A DNA stretch of 34,489 nucleotides from NCBI GenBank assembly GCA_902789435.1, contig CADAOA010000010.1, positions 1 to 34,489 on the forward strand, read 5' to 3'. The DNA comes from an uncultured Bacteroidia bacterium. Its GTDB lineage: Bacteria > Bacteroidota > Bacteroidia > Bacteroidales > UBA932. Below the pieces are notes generated by a model. The model was given only the letters and a program-made list of their open reading frames with translations, ran no database searches and was not told where the DNA came from. Both the position numbers and the translations under genes were made by a program. Below are positions 34,359 to 34,489 of this stretch, in pieces (position 1 is the stretch's first letter; every line of letters begins with the position of its first letter).

Positions 34359-34388
34359 TCAATCTTTCAAGATTGTTTTGTATATTTG
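34328..34388 (+). promoter_or_regulatory. Promoter with two identical operator dyads before the last gene
   Basis: -7 TATATTTG (34381-34388) and -33-like TTTC (34357-34360), 20 bases apart. Two dyads with the same arms, CAATCT-N4-AGATTG, lie at 34328-34343 and 34360-34375, exactly 32 bases apart. The second fills the space between -33 and -7. The first is followed by a short T-run and could also act as a hairpin. Confidence 0.55.
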
Positions 34389-34410
34389 CTTCGACGTTAA
34401 AGCATCTATT

Positions 34411-34489
34411 ATGGAACTAAATCCTGACGTACTGTATAGAAACTCACATAGATTGGTCTCCCAGGTAAGCCTCGATTTCAAGCGCGAGA
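34411..34489 (+). CDS. Start of a gene, possibly an AAA/ATP-binding protein (partial)
   Basis: Only 26 residues are seen, starting MELNPDVLYRNSHRLVSQ and ending DFKRE at the window edge. The beginning resembles Bacteroidales ATP-binding proteins of the AAA_14/DUF4143 type, which open with a similar helix before the Walker A motif, but the motif itself is outside the window. The ATG is 23 bases after a good -7 element. Confidence 0.45.
   Translation, partial: MELNPDVLYRNSHRLVSQVSLDFKRE

Overview
The window reads as chromosomal DNA of a Bacteroidales bacterium. The gene content (GldE-type CBS protein, DUF4369/thioredoxin and DUF5106-type lipoproteins, C69 dipeptidase) fits this order, and the Bacteroidetes -7 promoter element TAnnTTTG lies in front of many genes. 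I cannot assign a genus. There is one tRNA gene (tRNA-Gln); I see no rRNA and no CRISPR array.

Region A (1 to about 19.27 kb) is moderately GC-rich core genome. It holds the 5' part of an exported HExxH metalloprotease/beta-propeller protein, a Na/Pi cotransporter, a GldE-like membrane protein with a phosphopantetheinyl transferase, groES-groEL, a TadA-type deaminase, tRNA-Gln, a thioredoxin-fold lipoprotein and a C69 dipeptidase followed closely by ispE. A parDE toxin-antitoxin pair comes next. A tight five-gene operon on the minus strand follows (tyrS, rbfA, lolC/E-like, a lipoprotein, an AGCS symporter), then a divergent DUF4369/thioredoxin lipoprotein gene.

Region B (about 19.27 to 34.4 kb) is visibly more AT-rich and reads as an accessory or defence island. 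It opens with a higBA-like toxin-antitoxin pair held between two copies of the last ~105 bp of the thioredoxin gene. Three small envelope or exported proteins follow. The centre is a two-gene restriction-like system: a PLD-nuclease/SNF2-helicase fusion (1132 aa) and an Eco57I/PglX-like N6-adenine methyltransferase (1042 aa). The C-terminal (target-recognition) third of the methyltransferase lies in a 2266-bp segment bounded by a perfect 57-bp inverted repeat. The repeat encodes the catalytic NPPY motif. A second, silent C-terminal cassette lies in that segment in the opposite direction, and a serine recombinase gene sits just outside, with its last codons inside one repeat. Inversion would fuse the other cassette in frame (1034 codons), so the system looks built to switch DNA specificity.

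Downstream are a CoiA-like nuclease gene, a tripartite hipB-hipS-hipT toxin-antitoxin operon coupled to a small exported protein, and a 460-bp stretch without a recognised gene. That stretch carries a near-consensus promoter, three overlapping micro-ORFs, RNA hairpins and a strong terminator. A 5'-truncated metallophosphatase follows. The window ends in the first codons of a gene controlled by a promoter with two identical dyad operators.
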